Source of the DNA: Bacteroidetes bacterium GWF2_33_16
Lineage (GTDB): Bacteria > Bacteroidota > Bacteroidia > Bacteroidales > UBA12077
Direction of reading: 5' to 3'
NCBI GenBank assembly: GCA_001768565.1
Contig: MEOE01000036.1
Location: forward strand, 1 to 55,985
DNA: 55,985 nucleotides
The notes beneath the pieces were generated by a model. The model did no database searches. It was not told where the DNA came from and worked only from the letters and a program-made list of their open reading frames with translations. Below are positions 25,183 through 33,384 of this stretch, piece by piece. A program made the position numbers and the translations under genes. How positions within the stretch are numbered: position 1 is the stretch's first letter; every line of letters begins with the position of its first letter.

Positions 25183-25420
25183 GATCTTTAATTTGTTATT
25201 TCATATATTAGGACTTAAGTCCGATTTATTAGTTTGTTTATAACCCCTTCCGATAATTATCAGAATAAGGCTGGGATTATAAAATTATCATTGTTTAAGG
25301 GCTTTAGAGCCCAATCTATACTAGTAGATAAATTAATCAAAAACTATAAAAAACAAATCTACACAAATCAGTTCTAATTCTTAAATTACTTCTATATTTA
25401 TGCAGTAGTTTGGAAAAAAT
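25183..25420. other. Gene-free spacer between ygfK and mocA with palindromes
   Basis: Divergent spacer without coding potential. It holds GGACTTAAGTCC (25211-25222), a GATAATTATC dyad near 25251 and GGGCTTTAGAGCCC (25299-25312), each able to form a hairpin. These belong with the 13.5-kb palindromes. No clear consensus promoter was found in either direction. Confidence 0.55.
25211..25312. repeat. Paired-palindrome dispersed repeat
   Basis: Two strong palindromes, GGACTTAAGTCC and GGGCTTTAGAGCCC, bracket an AT-rich centre with a third dyad. The first differs by one base from 13559-13570. REP-like elements moved by RAYT transposases have this paired-hairpin form. Confidence 0.5.
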
Positions 25421-26029
25421 ATGAAGCAAAAAGTTAAAAACCCCTTGGATTATTCTGTAATTATTCTTGCAGCAGGAAAATCATCCCGTATGGGAAAACC
25501 TAAATGGTCATTAAACTATGATCATAATACATCATTTATTGAACATATCATTAGCGAATATCATGGTTTTGGTTGTAAAGAGATAGTGCTCGTAATTAAT
25601 GAAACCGATTATTCATCGTTTGTTGAGAAGAAATATACTGTGCCGGATAATTTTAAACTGTTAATAAATAAGTATCCCGAATGGGATCGTTTTTATTCAC
25701 TTAAATTAGGAGCAAAGGAGCTTTCTTGTTTACAGCCTGTTTTTGTCCATAATGTTGATAATCCATTTGTTAATCAGGATGTTTTAGATCAATTACTGAA
25801 TAATCTGGATGTTGCTGATTATATTGTACCTGAATTTGATGGGAGAGGTGGGCATCCAATTCTTATTTCTAATAAAATAATTGAGAAAGTTTTATCGACC
25901 AAAGAGAATATCCTTCATTTTAAAGAATTTATGAATTATTTTTCTAAGACCAAAATATATATTGACGATAAGAAGATTCTGGTAAATATAAATTCATTAG
26001 ATGATTATTGGCAATATTTTAATTTGTAA
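25421..26029 (+). CDS. mocA: Molybdenum cofactor nucleotidyltransferase (MocA/YgfJ-like)
   Basis: A 202-residue MobA-like nucleotidyltransferase. The glycine-rich NTP loop LAAGKSSRMGKPK lies at residues 15-27; a metal-binding DNP occurs near 109 (HNVDNPF) and FDGRGGHPILI near 139 fits the MocA family. MocA adds CMP to molybdopterin, giving the cytosine dinucleotide form used by xanthine dehydrogenase-type enzymes. Its position next to ygfK matches ygfJ in E. coli. It likely serves XdhD and perhaps XdhAB. The flavin reductase gene follows after 86 nt. Confidence 0.9.
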   Translation: MKQKVKNPLDYSVIILAAGKSSRMGKPKWSLNYDHNTSFIEHIISEYHGFGCKEIVLVINETDYSSFVEKKYTVPDNFKLLINKYPEWDRFYSLKLGAKELSCLQPVFVHNVDNPFVNQDVLDQLLNNLDVADYIVPEFDGRGGHPILISNKIIEKVLSTKENILHFKEFMNYFSKTKIYIDDKKILVNINSLDDYWQYFNL

Positions 26030-26115
26030 ATTTTGCAAATCGCCTAGGTATTAGTCAAGTTTAAAAGTAATTTTTCCTTATTTTTATAAGATTGAAAAAC
26101 TAGCAGAAATAATAA

Positions 26116-27267
26116 ATGAATACGCTGAAAGAATTACCTTCTCCCTTAAAAATAATGGAAACCATGGTAGCCAAATTGCAAATGGCATACCCTGAGCATG
26201 ATAAACGTGCCGATGGAATTATTCAATTCCATTTTATACATAAAAACCAGAAGATTGATTGTTACATGCAATCAACTGAAAATCAGTTGAAGTTATTTGA
26301 AGGAGAGGCAGAAAATCCGACAGTATCCATTCGATGTAGCTTTTACGACTGGTTTAAATTGGCAGAAGGCAAACTCAATCCGGTTTGGGGAATGGTTACG
26401 GGCAGATTAAAATTCAATGGTAAAACATCTTTTTTTAAAATATTGCCAAAGCGATCTTTTGCACAAAAGATTGATATACCAAAAGACCCAGTAACTGATT
26501 TTGAACGAAATCCACAGAAATACTGGAAAAAACCACAACGAGTAGTAGTGCTAAGTTCATCACCGCGAGGGGAGAACGGATATACTGATTTTTATCTTGA
26601 GCCTTTTATAAAAGGAGTGAGAAAGCACTCAGAGGTTGAACTTGTACATCTGAATAAGTTCAAAATTACACCCTGTGATGGTTGCTTTTATTGCTGGATG
26701 AATACTCCAGGTCAGTGTAAATATAACGAAAAGGATGATTTTACAAAGCTAGCCGATATTTTGTACACTGGTGATGTTATTGTTTATGCTTTCCCGATTT
26801 ATGCTGATGGAATACCAAGTATATTAAAAAGCTACTTTGATAGATCAGTTAGTCGTGCATATCCATATATGATTGAAGGATTAAAACGTGTTCGTCATCC
26901 CAGGGTGAGAATACATGAAAATCAATCAATGGTTGTCTTTTCTATTTGTGGTTTTTTTGAGCAACTTAATTTTAATCCGGTTCGTGCGTATTTCAACGCA
27001 TTAGCACATAATCGTCATTGTCCTGTAATTGGTGAAATATACCGACCAACAGCCTTAGGCTTAATTAGTAATCCGTTTTTATTTCAACAACTCGAAAATA
27101 TTCTGGCTGAATTAGAAAATGCAGGCGAACAGATTGTAATCAATGGCAAAATAAAAAGAAAAACACTCCGGATAATAAATCAGGAGTTTCCATATTCATC
27201 ATGGGATATTTCCAAAACCAACGAATGGTGGAACGAGAAAAAAGGGAGCAAGGATTATAATTATTAA
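26116..27267 (+). CDS. SCP2-like domain fused to flavodoxin-fold NAD(P)H oxidoreductase
   Basis: A 383-residue two-domain protein. Residues 1-115 look like an SCP2 sterol-carrier fold (NPTVSIRCSFYDWFKLAEGK then MVTGRLKFNG). Residues 135-330 form an NADPH-dependent FMN reductase/flavodoxin-like domain: SSSPRGENGYTD near 152, and a CDGCFYCW near 191 with CKYN, typical of iron-sulfur flavoprotein relatives. It may pass electrons to or from a hydrophobic or ring compound. It sits directly after mocA and 3 nt from the convergent abgT stop, so it could take part in purine use, but it could also be an unrelated neighbour. Confidence 0.82.
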   Translation: MNTLKELPSPLKIMETMVAKLQMAYPEHDKRADGIIQFHFIHKNQKIDCYMQSTENQLKLFEGEAENPTVSIRCSFYDWFKLAEGKLNPVWGMVTGRLKFNGKTSFFKILPKRSFAQKIDIPKDPVTDFERNPQKYWKKPQRVVVLSSSPRGENGYTDFYLEPFIKGVRKHSEVELVHLNKFKITPCDGCFYCWMNTPGQCKYNEKDDFTKLADILYTGDVIVYAFPIYADGIPSILKSYFDRSVSRAYPYMIEGLKRVRHPRVRIHENQSMVVFSICGFFEQLNFNPVRAYFNALAHNRHCPVIGEIYRPTALGLISNPFLFQQLENILAELENAGEQIVINGKIKRKTLRIINQEFPYSSWDISKTNEWWNEKKGSKDYNY

Positions 27268-27270
27268 AAC

Positions 27271-28794
27271 CTATTGAGAATAAAATAATCCGGAATCTGG
27301 CCCTAGTGGTATCCCTAATAATACCCATACAATAAGTAATAGTGTCCACAAAACAAAAAACACAAAAGAATACGGGAGCATTGTCGACATAATCGTTCCG
27401 ATACCCGCATTTTTATCGTATTTTTGATAATACACAATTATCAAAGCAAAAAAGCTCATCATAGGCGAGATAACATTTGTAATGCTATCGCCAATTCGGA
27501 ATACAGCCTGCGAAAGTTCTGGAGAATATCCAAGCAGCATAAACATGGGAACAAGTACAGGTGCAAGAATAGCCCATTTTGCCGATGCACTTCCCATAAA
27601 CAAATTTATTAAGCCAGAAAATAGGATAAAAAGTATGAGTAATGGGATAATACCCAAATTGATCTGTTGCAACCATACTGCTCCTTTTATTGCTATAATT
27701 ATCCCAAGATTGCTCCATTTAAACCATGCGACAAATTGAGCTGCAAAAAATACTAATACTAAAAAAGCAACAAGGCTCTTAAAGCTAGATACCATACCAT
27801 CAAAAACATCCGAATGCTTTTTAAATTTCCCAACAATATACCCGTACACAATTCCGCATGATGTAGCCATTAAGAACAATACAGAAATAAAACCTTTCAG
27901 CAAAGGAGTGTGTAAAATTGTATTGTCCGCTCCACGCAAGAAACCATTATCAGGAATTAAACCCCACAGAAAAAGCGATAGCCATATTAGAATTATAAAC
28001 AAGACCCATTTTAGTCCCTTTTTTTCATTGGCTTTTAGATATTCAATCTCATCTTCTTTAACATCACCTATATATTTTCCAAGGCGAGGCTCAATCCAAT
28101 ATGTTGTAACCCAAGTGCCAGCAAATGCAATGATAATTGTTGAAACAGCCATAAAGTAGTAGTTGGCAGTTGGCAGAACATAGTAATCAGGATTGATTAT
28201 TTTTGCTGCTTCAGTTGATAATCCTGCAAGTAATGGATCAATAGTTCCGATAAGCAGATTCGCGCTAAATCCACCACTTACTCCTGCAAAAGCTGCTGAC
28301 ATCCCGGCAATGGGGTGTCTTCCAATGGAATGGAAAATAATTCCTGCAAGCGGGATTATTAAGATATAACCCAGATCTGATGCTGTATTTGAAAGGATTC
28401 CAGAAAGAACTATTATGAATGTGATCATCGATTTTGGCGCTTTAAGAACCAATGCATTAATTGCTGCTTTCATTAAACCACTGCTTTCTGCAACTCCTAT
28501 TCCAAGCAAAGCAACCATTACTATTCCCAGGGGTGCAAATCCTGTGTAGTTATCTACCATCTCAAGTAAAATCCGATGCAATCCTTGTTTAGATAATAAG
28601 TTAACAATATGAATGCTTTCTCCAGTTGATGGATGAATTCCAATCCAGTCGAGCTTAAACCCGATCCATGATATTACTAAAACCAATATGGCAAAAATGC
28701 CAAATAATGCAGCAGGATGTGGCAGGGCATTTCCTGCTTTTTCTACTCCTTTAAAGAATCGTGTGCTAAAGCTAATTTTATTTTGTTTGTTCAT
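27271..28794 (-). CDS. AbgT-family transporter
   Basis: Inner-membrane protein of 507 residues with many hydrophobic segments and AbgT-family patterns such as GIGVAESSGL near residue 101, SNTASDLGY near 134 and GDSITNVISPMM near 437. AbgT carriers move p-aminobenzoyl-glutamate or sulfonamides in known cases. E. coli AbgT works beside M20 hydrolases, and this one lies in a cluster with the M20 hydrolase YgeY, so a purine-derived acid or ureido compound is an alternative substrate. No purine permease is present in the window. The gene is convergent with the flavoprotein. Confidence 0.88.
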   Translation of the reverse strand: MNKQNKISFSTRFFKGVEKAGNALPHPAALFGIFAILVLVISWIGFKLDWIGIHPSTGESIHIVNLLSKQGLHRILLEMVDNYTGFAPLGIVMVALLGIGVAESSGLMKAAINALVLKAPKSMITFIIVLSGILSNTASDLGYILIIPLAGIIFHSIGRHPIAGMSAAFAGVSGGFSANLLIGTIDPLLAGLSTEAAKIINPDYYVLPTANYYFMAVSTIIIAFAGTWVTTYWIEPRLGKYIGDVKEDEIEYLKANEKKGLKWVLFIILIWLSLFLWGLIPDNGFLRGADNTILHTPLLKGFISVLFLMATSCGIVYGYIVGKFKKHSDVFDGMVSSFKSLVAFLVLVFFAAQFVAWFKWSNLGIIIAIKGAVWLQQINLGIIPLLILFILFSGLINLFMGSASAKWAILAPVLVPMFMLLGYSPELSQAVFRIGDSITNVISPMMSFFALIIVYYQKYDKNAGIGTIMSTMLPYSFVFFVLWTLLLIVWVLLGIPLGPDSGLFYSQ

Positions 28795-28956
28795 TTACTT
28801 TTAACAATTAATCATAATTGGCAAAGAAAGCAATTTCTTACTATTCTCTAAACAACTAAAAAAATGAAAGTTTTATTCAATATCTAAATAATAAAACCAA
28901 TAATCCTTTGCCTAAAAACAGTTTCTCTTTTTATTCTACTTGTGATTTAAACAATA

Positions 28957-28964
28957 TAAATTTG
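28957..28964 (+). promoter_or_regulatory. Possible -7 element for the ABC exporter
   Basis: TAAATTTG fits TAnnTTTG, 22 nt upstream of the ATPase start. The -33 match upstream is poor. Confidence 0.35.
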
Positions 28965-28985
28965 TAAATGTTTACATAAGATAAT

Positions 28986-29924
28986 ATGGTGCAAATGGAG
29001 ACTCAGATTCTTGAACTAAAGAATGTATTTAAAAACTTTAAAGAGGTAAAAGCTGTTGATGGAATCAGTTTTTCTTTAAAACCTGGTGAATTTGTTGCTT
29101 TATTGGGACCAAATGGAGCCGGAAAAACCACTACGGTTGAAATGATTGAGGGTATTCAAAAACCATCGACTGGAACTATCAGCATAATGGGATTAAATTG
29201 GGATCATCACGAAAAGAAACTTCACCAACTTATCAGTCTTTCGTTGCAGGAAACTCGATTTATTGATAAACTCAGAGCCTGGGAAACAGTGCAACTTTTT
29301 GCAAGTTTTTATGGTTTAAATCGCAATAGAGTGGATGAAGTTCTTGAGATTGTCGGGCTAACCGAAAAACGAAAAAGTTTTGTTGAAAACCTCTCAGGTG
29401 GTCAGCGGCAAAAACTTGCTTTAGCGATTGCATTGCTTCATAATGCCCCTCTTATGCTGCTTGATGAACCTACTACAGGTTTAGATCCTACAGCCAGAAG
29501 AGAAATCTGGGATATTTTAATGAATCTAAAAAAGAAAAAGAATACCTCCCTAATTCTTACAACCCATTACATGGAAGAGGCTGAATATCTTTGCGATCGC
29601 ATAATTATTATGGACAAAGGCAAAATCCTTGCTCAGGGTACACTTGATGAATTATTATCGGCAAATAATAGTAAAGAGATTATTGAGTTTTCGACAAATG
29701 ATATTATTTCCGATCAATTATTTTGTGGGCAGGATGTATACAAATTGATTCGAGATGAAAATACCAACAGAACAAAGCTTATTGTAAAAAGCATAGTTGA
29801 TCAGCTTCCGGTTTTTTTGCAGAAAGTGAAAGAAAACAGAATTGTGCTGTCAAACCTTGAGTGCCGCAAACTCACACTCGATGATTTATTTATATCGATG
29901 ACAGGAAAACATTTGGGAGATTAA
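28986..29924 (+). CDS. ABC transporter ATP-binding protein (ABC-2 exporter)
   Basis: ATPase of 312 residues with Walker A GPNGAGKTT near residue 41, ABC signature LSGGQRQ near 138 and Walker B LMLLDEPTTGLDP near 157. The C-terminal 80 residues form the extra domain common in DrrA/CcmA-type exporter ATPases. It pairs with the ABC-2 permease 41 nt downstream. Related pairs export drugs, lipids or polysaccharides; the cargo is not predictable here. An alternative ATG lies three codons in. Confidence 0.94.
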   Translation: MVQMETQILELKNVFKNFKEVKAVDGISFSLKPGEFVALLGPNGAGKTTTVEMIEGIQKPSTGTISIMGLNWDHHEKKLHQLISLSLQETRFIDKLRAWETVQLFASFYGLNRNRVDEVLEIVGLTEKRKSFVENLSGGQRQKLALAIALLHNAPLMLLDEPTTGLDPTARREIWDILMNLKKKKNTSLILTTHYMEEAEYLCDRIIIMDKGKILAQGTLDELLSANNSKEIIEFSTNDIISDQLFCGQDVYKLIRDENTNRTKLIVKSIVDQLPVFLQKVKENRIVLSNLECRKLTLDDLFISMTGKHLGD

Positions 29925-29965
29925 GGTTAATCTGAATTTTAACAAGAATACAAACGACAAACAAC

Positions 29966-31078
29966 ATGCGCAATTATCCATTTATTCAACTTATACTTGT
30001 TCAGATCAGAGATTTTTACCGTGAACCAGCCGTATTATTCTGGTCGTTTCTTTTCCCTGTTTTAATGGCATGGGGATTAGGTATTGCTTTTAATAAAAAA
30101 ACCGAAGTTACTAAAACAATAGCTGTAGTTTTCGAAGAGAAACAATCCATTGAAATATTTGAGAAACAGATTGCTAAGGCTAATTATGAAAATAAGCTTG
30201 ATTCGATTAGCAAAACATATTATTACAGTTTTATTTATGGCAACGAAAACATGGGAATAACCCATTTTCGATTAAAACCAGTAAGTCAACAAGAAGCCGA
30301 ATTGATGGTGAAAAGAGGAAACTCATCAATGATTATTAAATTGGAAAATGGAAAGCTACAATACAATTTCGACAACCATAACTCTGAAGCACAACTATCT
30401 TATTTGCAGCTTTCATCTGTTTTCAGTGGGGATGCTTTATCACCAAGCCAAGCCGAAATAAAACCGATTACCGAAAAAGGCACCCGATATATCGATTTTC
30501 TTATTCCAGGATTAATTGCTATGAACGTAATGATGTCGACTATGTGGGGTGTAAGTTACACATTGATTGAAGCGCGAACAAAGAAATTATTGCGCCGAAT
30601 GATTGCCACTCCAATGAAACGATGGGAATATATACTATCGCATATTCTCGCCCGAATAGTTCTTTGCTTTGTCGAAGCTACTATTATCTTTTCATTTGCT
30701 TATTATTATTTTGATATTACTATTGAAGGAAGTTTTTTGGCATTTATTGTTCTTTTTATTTCAGGAATACTAGCCTTTTCTGGTATTTCGGTTTTAATGG
30801 CTTCACGAACATCCAAAACACAGGTTGGTAATGGATTGATAAACCTAATGGTTATGCCTATGATGCTGCTTTCGGGAATCTATTTCAGTTATTATAATTT
30901 CCCCGATATTATAATTCCATTCATACAGGCTTTACCGCTTACAATGCTTGCAGATGGAATAAAAGCTATATTTAATGAAAGTGCTGGCTTTCAGCAAGTC
31001 TGGAAATATATTCTGGTACTTAATTCACTTGGGCTTGTAACTTTTATTTTGGGTTTACGATTTTATAAATGGTATTAG
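29966..31078 (+). CDS. ABC-2 type transporter permease
   Basis: Membrane partner of the preceding ATPase, 370 residues: one N-terminal helix (residues 18-38), a large periplasmic segment to about 170, then five helices in the C-terminal half. The layout and the ARTKKLLRRMIATPMKRWEY loop before the helix bundle are typical of YhgE/DrrB-like ABC-2 permeases. The pair probably forms a dimeric exporter. Confidence 0.9.
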   Translation: MRNYPFIQLILVQIRDFYREPAVLFWSFLFPVLMAWGLGIAFNKKTEVTKTIAVVFEEKQSIEIFEKQIAKANYENKLDSISKTYYYSFIYGNENMGITHFRLKPVSQQEAELMVKRGNSSMIIKLENGKLQYNFDNHNSEAQLSYLQLSSVFSGDALSPSQAEIKPITEKGTRYIDFLIPGLIAMNVMMSTMWGVSYTLIEARTKKLLRRMIATPMKRWEYILSHILARIVLCFVEATIIFSFAYYYFDITIEGSFLAFIVLFISGILAFSGISVLMASRTSKTQVGNGLINLMVMPMMLLSGIYFSYYNFPDIIIPFIQALPLTMLADGIKAIFNESAGFQQVWKYILVLNSLGLVTFILGLRFYKWY

Positions 31079-31159
31079 TTATTTGTTTGTCAAATAGTCA
31101 TTAATATAATTGACAAAAGGTATTGTTTTATCGTAACTTGTATACTTACTATATTGGTT

Positions 31160-32317
31160 ATGAGAAAATTAATAATACATATTTTATTTTTTTTTACCAT
31201 ATTCAATTTTATATTCTATAATAATGGATTTTCTCAGGAGGCTATTGTAGTTCATAATAAGGTTGGTGTACTTATCGACTCATTAGAAAATTTCAAGTAC
31301 TTAATATTTACTGATTATTCTTTCGATGAATTTATTGCGGCCCAAGTTTTTAAAAATTTTGATGGAAATCATAAATTAGTTATATACTTAAAGAATGAGG
31401 AAACTATTGATCGGGTTATTAATAAAGAATATATTAAACAACTAGCCGATAAAATTAATGTAACTGAGAATAATTACTTTAAACAAGACACTATTAACCA
31501 ATACTCAGTATTTTTTAATGATGGTTCGATCCTTATTGGATCAATAAAATCATTTACAAATGAAAATGTTAAATTGATTTCAGAAAATACGGGATTAATA
31601 AGCATTCTTACTAAGAATATAATAATTATTAATAAGAAGGATTCCTTAAAAACTAAGAAATCAACCTTGATTGAAAATCCTCATTACTCCAGATATTTTT
31701 ATGCACCTTCGGCAATACCAATTGAAAAGGGTGAAGGTTATTTTCAGGATATTTATTTATTATTTCTTTCAGCCAACTATTCTGTAACCAACCATGCTGT
31801 TATTGGGGCAGGATTTTCAATTATTCCAGGTATGGATATTGGACAACAGGCGTTCTTCGTGAATGCAAAAGTGGCTTATAGAATAACTAATAAATTTTAT
31901 TTAGGTGGAGGTGGTTTATATTTTGGTTTTGGTGAAATGGGAGGGAATATTGGAATTGGTTATACTGTAGGTACATATGGAACGCAAAATCATAATGCAA
32001 CATTAGGAATCGGTTATGGTTTTTCAGGTGATAAACTAATGGAAACACCTGTATTTACTCTTTGTGGAATGACAAGGCTTTCTAAAAGAATTTCTTTAAT
32101 GTCTGAGAATTGGTTTGGTACTGTTTCGTACGAAGAATGTATTTCTCCTGATTGCATAGAATATGAAACTGTTCGTGAATTTCATTGTTTGGTATCTTAT
32201 GGATTAAGATTTTTTAGCGAGAACATAAGTGTTGATATAGCATTCTTAAATGTTCCTACCAGCGAAGAAATGTATTTCCCAGGTATTCCTTATATTGATT
32301 TTGTGGTTAGGTTTTAA
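31160..32317 (+). CDS. Secreted, probably outer-membrane protein of unknown function
   Basis: Starting at the ATG 31160 (the frame opens at a TTG 6 nt earlier) the product has about 385 residues. A signal peptide covers about residues 1-26, ending near NGFSQ. Residues 115-165 resemble a small SH3-like beta domain (FNDGSILIGSIKS). From about 175 the sequence alternates aromatic and glycine-rich strands and ends in a terminal phenylalanine (VVRF), as in outer-membrane beta-barrels. I do not recognise a family. Confidence 0.7.
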   Translation: MRKLIIHILFFFTIFNFIFYNNGFSQEAIVVHNKVGVLIDSLENFKYLIFTDYSFDEFIAAQVFKNFDGNHKLVIYLKNEETIDRVINKEYIKQLADKINVTENNYFKQDTINQYSVFFNDGSILIGSIKSFTNENVKLISENTGLISILTKNIIIINKKDSLKTKKSTLIENPHYSRYFYAPSAIPIEKGEGYFQDIYLLFLSANYSVTNHAVIGAGFSIIPGMDIGQQAFFVNAKVAYRITNKFYLGGGGLYFGFGEMGGNIGIGYTVGTYGTQNHNATLGIGYGFSGDKLMETPVFTLCGMTRLSKRISLMSENWFGTVSYEECISPDCIEYETVREFHCLVSYGLRFFSENISVDIAFLNVPTSEEMYFPGIPYIDFVVRF

Positions 32318-32355
32318 AAGAAATTATTGTTTGGTTCAATAAAAAAAGGATTAAA

Positions 32356-33237
32356 CTAGCTTTTACTTTTTCTCAGTTTAGAAAAGTGTATAGTATAAAT
32401 TCCACTGATAACAATCATTCCACCTACAATTTGCCATAATGTTAGTTCTTCTCCTATTATAAAATAAGCAAACACTCCAGCTAATACAGGTTGAGCAAGT
32501 AGGGTAGGAGAAACCAGAGATGCAGGTAAATGACCCTGAGCAAAATTAATTAGGAACCAGGCCCCAGCTTGAATTACAATTCCCATTATTAAAAATAATA
32601 TCCATGTCTTTTCTGAATACCCCGTAAATTCAAAACCTTGAATTACCATAAATATCCCTAAGAAAATAGTAGTTGATAAAGAACTGATAAATAAAAAAGA
32701 AATTGTATTGAGATGTTTTCGACCCAATTGAACCAATAGCATAAAGCTTGCATAAAACATTCCTGCAAATAGTCCATATATTAGTCCTCTATATATTCCA
32801 ACTGGTTGCAATAAATCCTGAATAATCAAAAATGTTACTCCGGTTAATGCAACAAAAAGACCAAACCAAAATCGAGATGGTTGCCTTTCTTTGAAGATAA
32901 AGTAAGCTCCTATTCCAACCCATAATGGAGCCAAGTTTCCAACAAGTGTAGGCATTGCAGCATTTGATAACATAATTCCTGTAGCCCAGAGAGCCATATC
33001 AGTGGCCAGGAAAAAACCTGCTAGAAAAGCTATAAGAATTCCTTTAGGATGCAGTTTTTGTTTGCCCTTTGTAACCGATAAAACAAATGGAATTAATAAT
33101 GTTAGTGTTCCAAAAAACAAACGGTAAAAAACAGATACGGTACCTTTTACTTCGGTAGCTTTAATTAAAACAGGTGAAAATGCAATAAGAATTGCACCAA
33201 TAATTAAGAGTATATATGATTTTTTAATATTATCCAT
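32356..33237 (-). CDS. EamA-family transporter
   Basis: Inner-membrane drug/metabolite transporter of 293 residues from the ATG at 33237; the longer frame begins with a TTG at 33258. About ten hydrophobic segments form two EamA repeats, with the family pattern RLFFGTLTLLIP near residue 40 and TLLAQPVLAGVFAYF near 245. Substrate unknown. It is not close in sequence to the EamA protein at 2265-3146. Confidence 0.9.
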   Translation of the reverse strand: MDNIKKSYILLIIGAILIAFSPVLIKATEVKGTVSVFYRLFFGTLTLLIPFVLSVTKGKQKLHPKGILIAFLAGFFLATDMALWATGIMLSNAAMPTLVGNLAPLWVGIGAYFIFKERQPSRFWFGLFVALTGVTFLIIQDLLQPVGIYRGLIYGLFAGMFYASFMLLVQLGRKHLNTISFLFISSLSTTIFLGIFMVIQGFEFTGYSEKTWILFLIMGIVIQAGAWFLINFAQGHLPASLVSPTLLAQPVLAGVFAYFIIGEELTLWQIVGGMIVISGIYTIHFSKLRKSKS

Positions 33238-33333
33238 TTCAAAATAAATTTTGTGCAATGTAGCTAAAAAATTGCTATTTGAGATAGTTAGAAAATATAT
33301 TAGCTTTTCTATTATTATGTTTATGGTCTATAC

Positions 33334-33370
33334 AAAAAAAAAGCCGCCTTATGGAAGGCAGCTTTTTTTT
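33334..33370 (-). terminator. Terminator after the flotillin gene
   Basis: An interrupted stem, AAAAAGC-C-GCCTT with AAGGC-A-GCTTTTT, lies 15 nt past the flotillin stop and is followed on the minus strand by a run of U. Confidence 0.75.
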
Positions 33371-33384
33371 AAAAAATAAATTTT

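Noticed and set aside
6080..28794. Selenate reductase operon, as the family names of YgfK and XdhD suggest
   Set aside because: Those names are historical; the companion genes fit purine breakdown better and no selenate reductase-type molybdenum enzyme (DMSO reductase family) is present.
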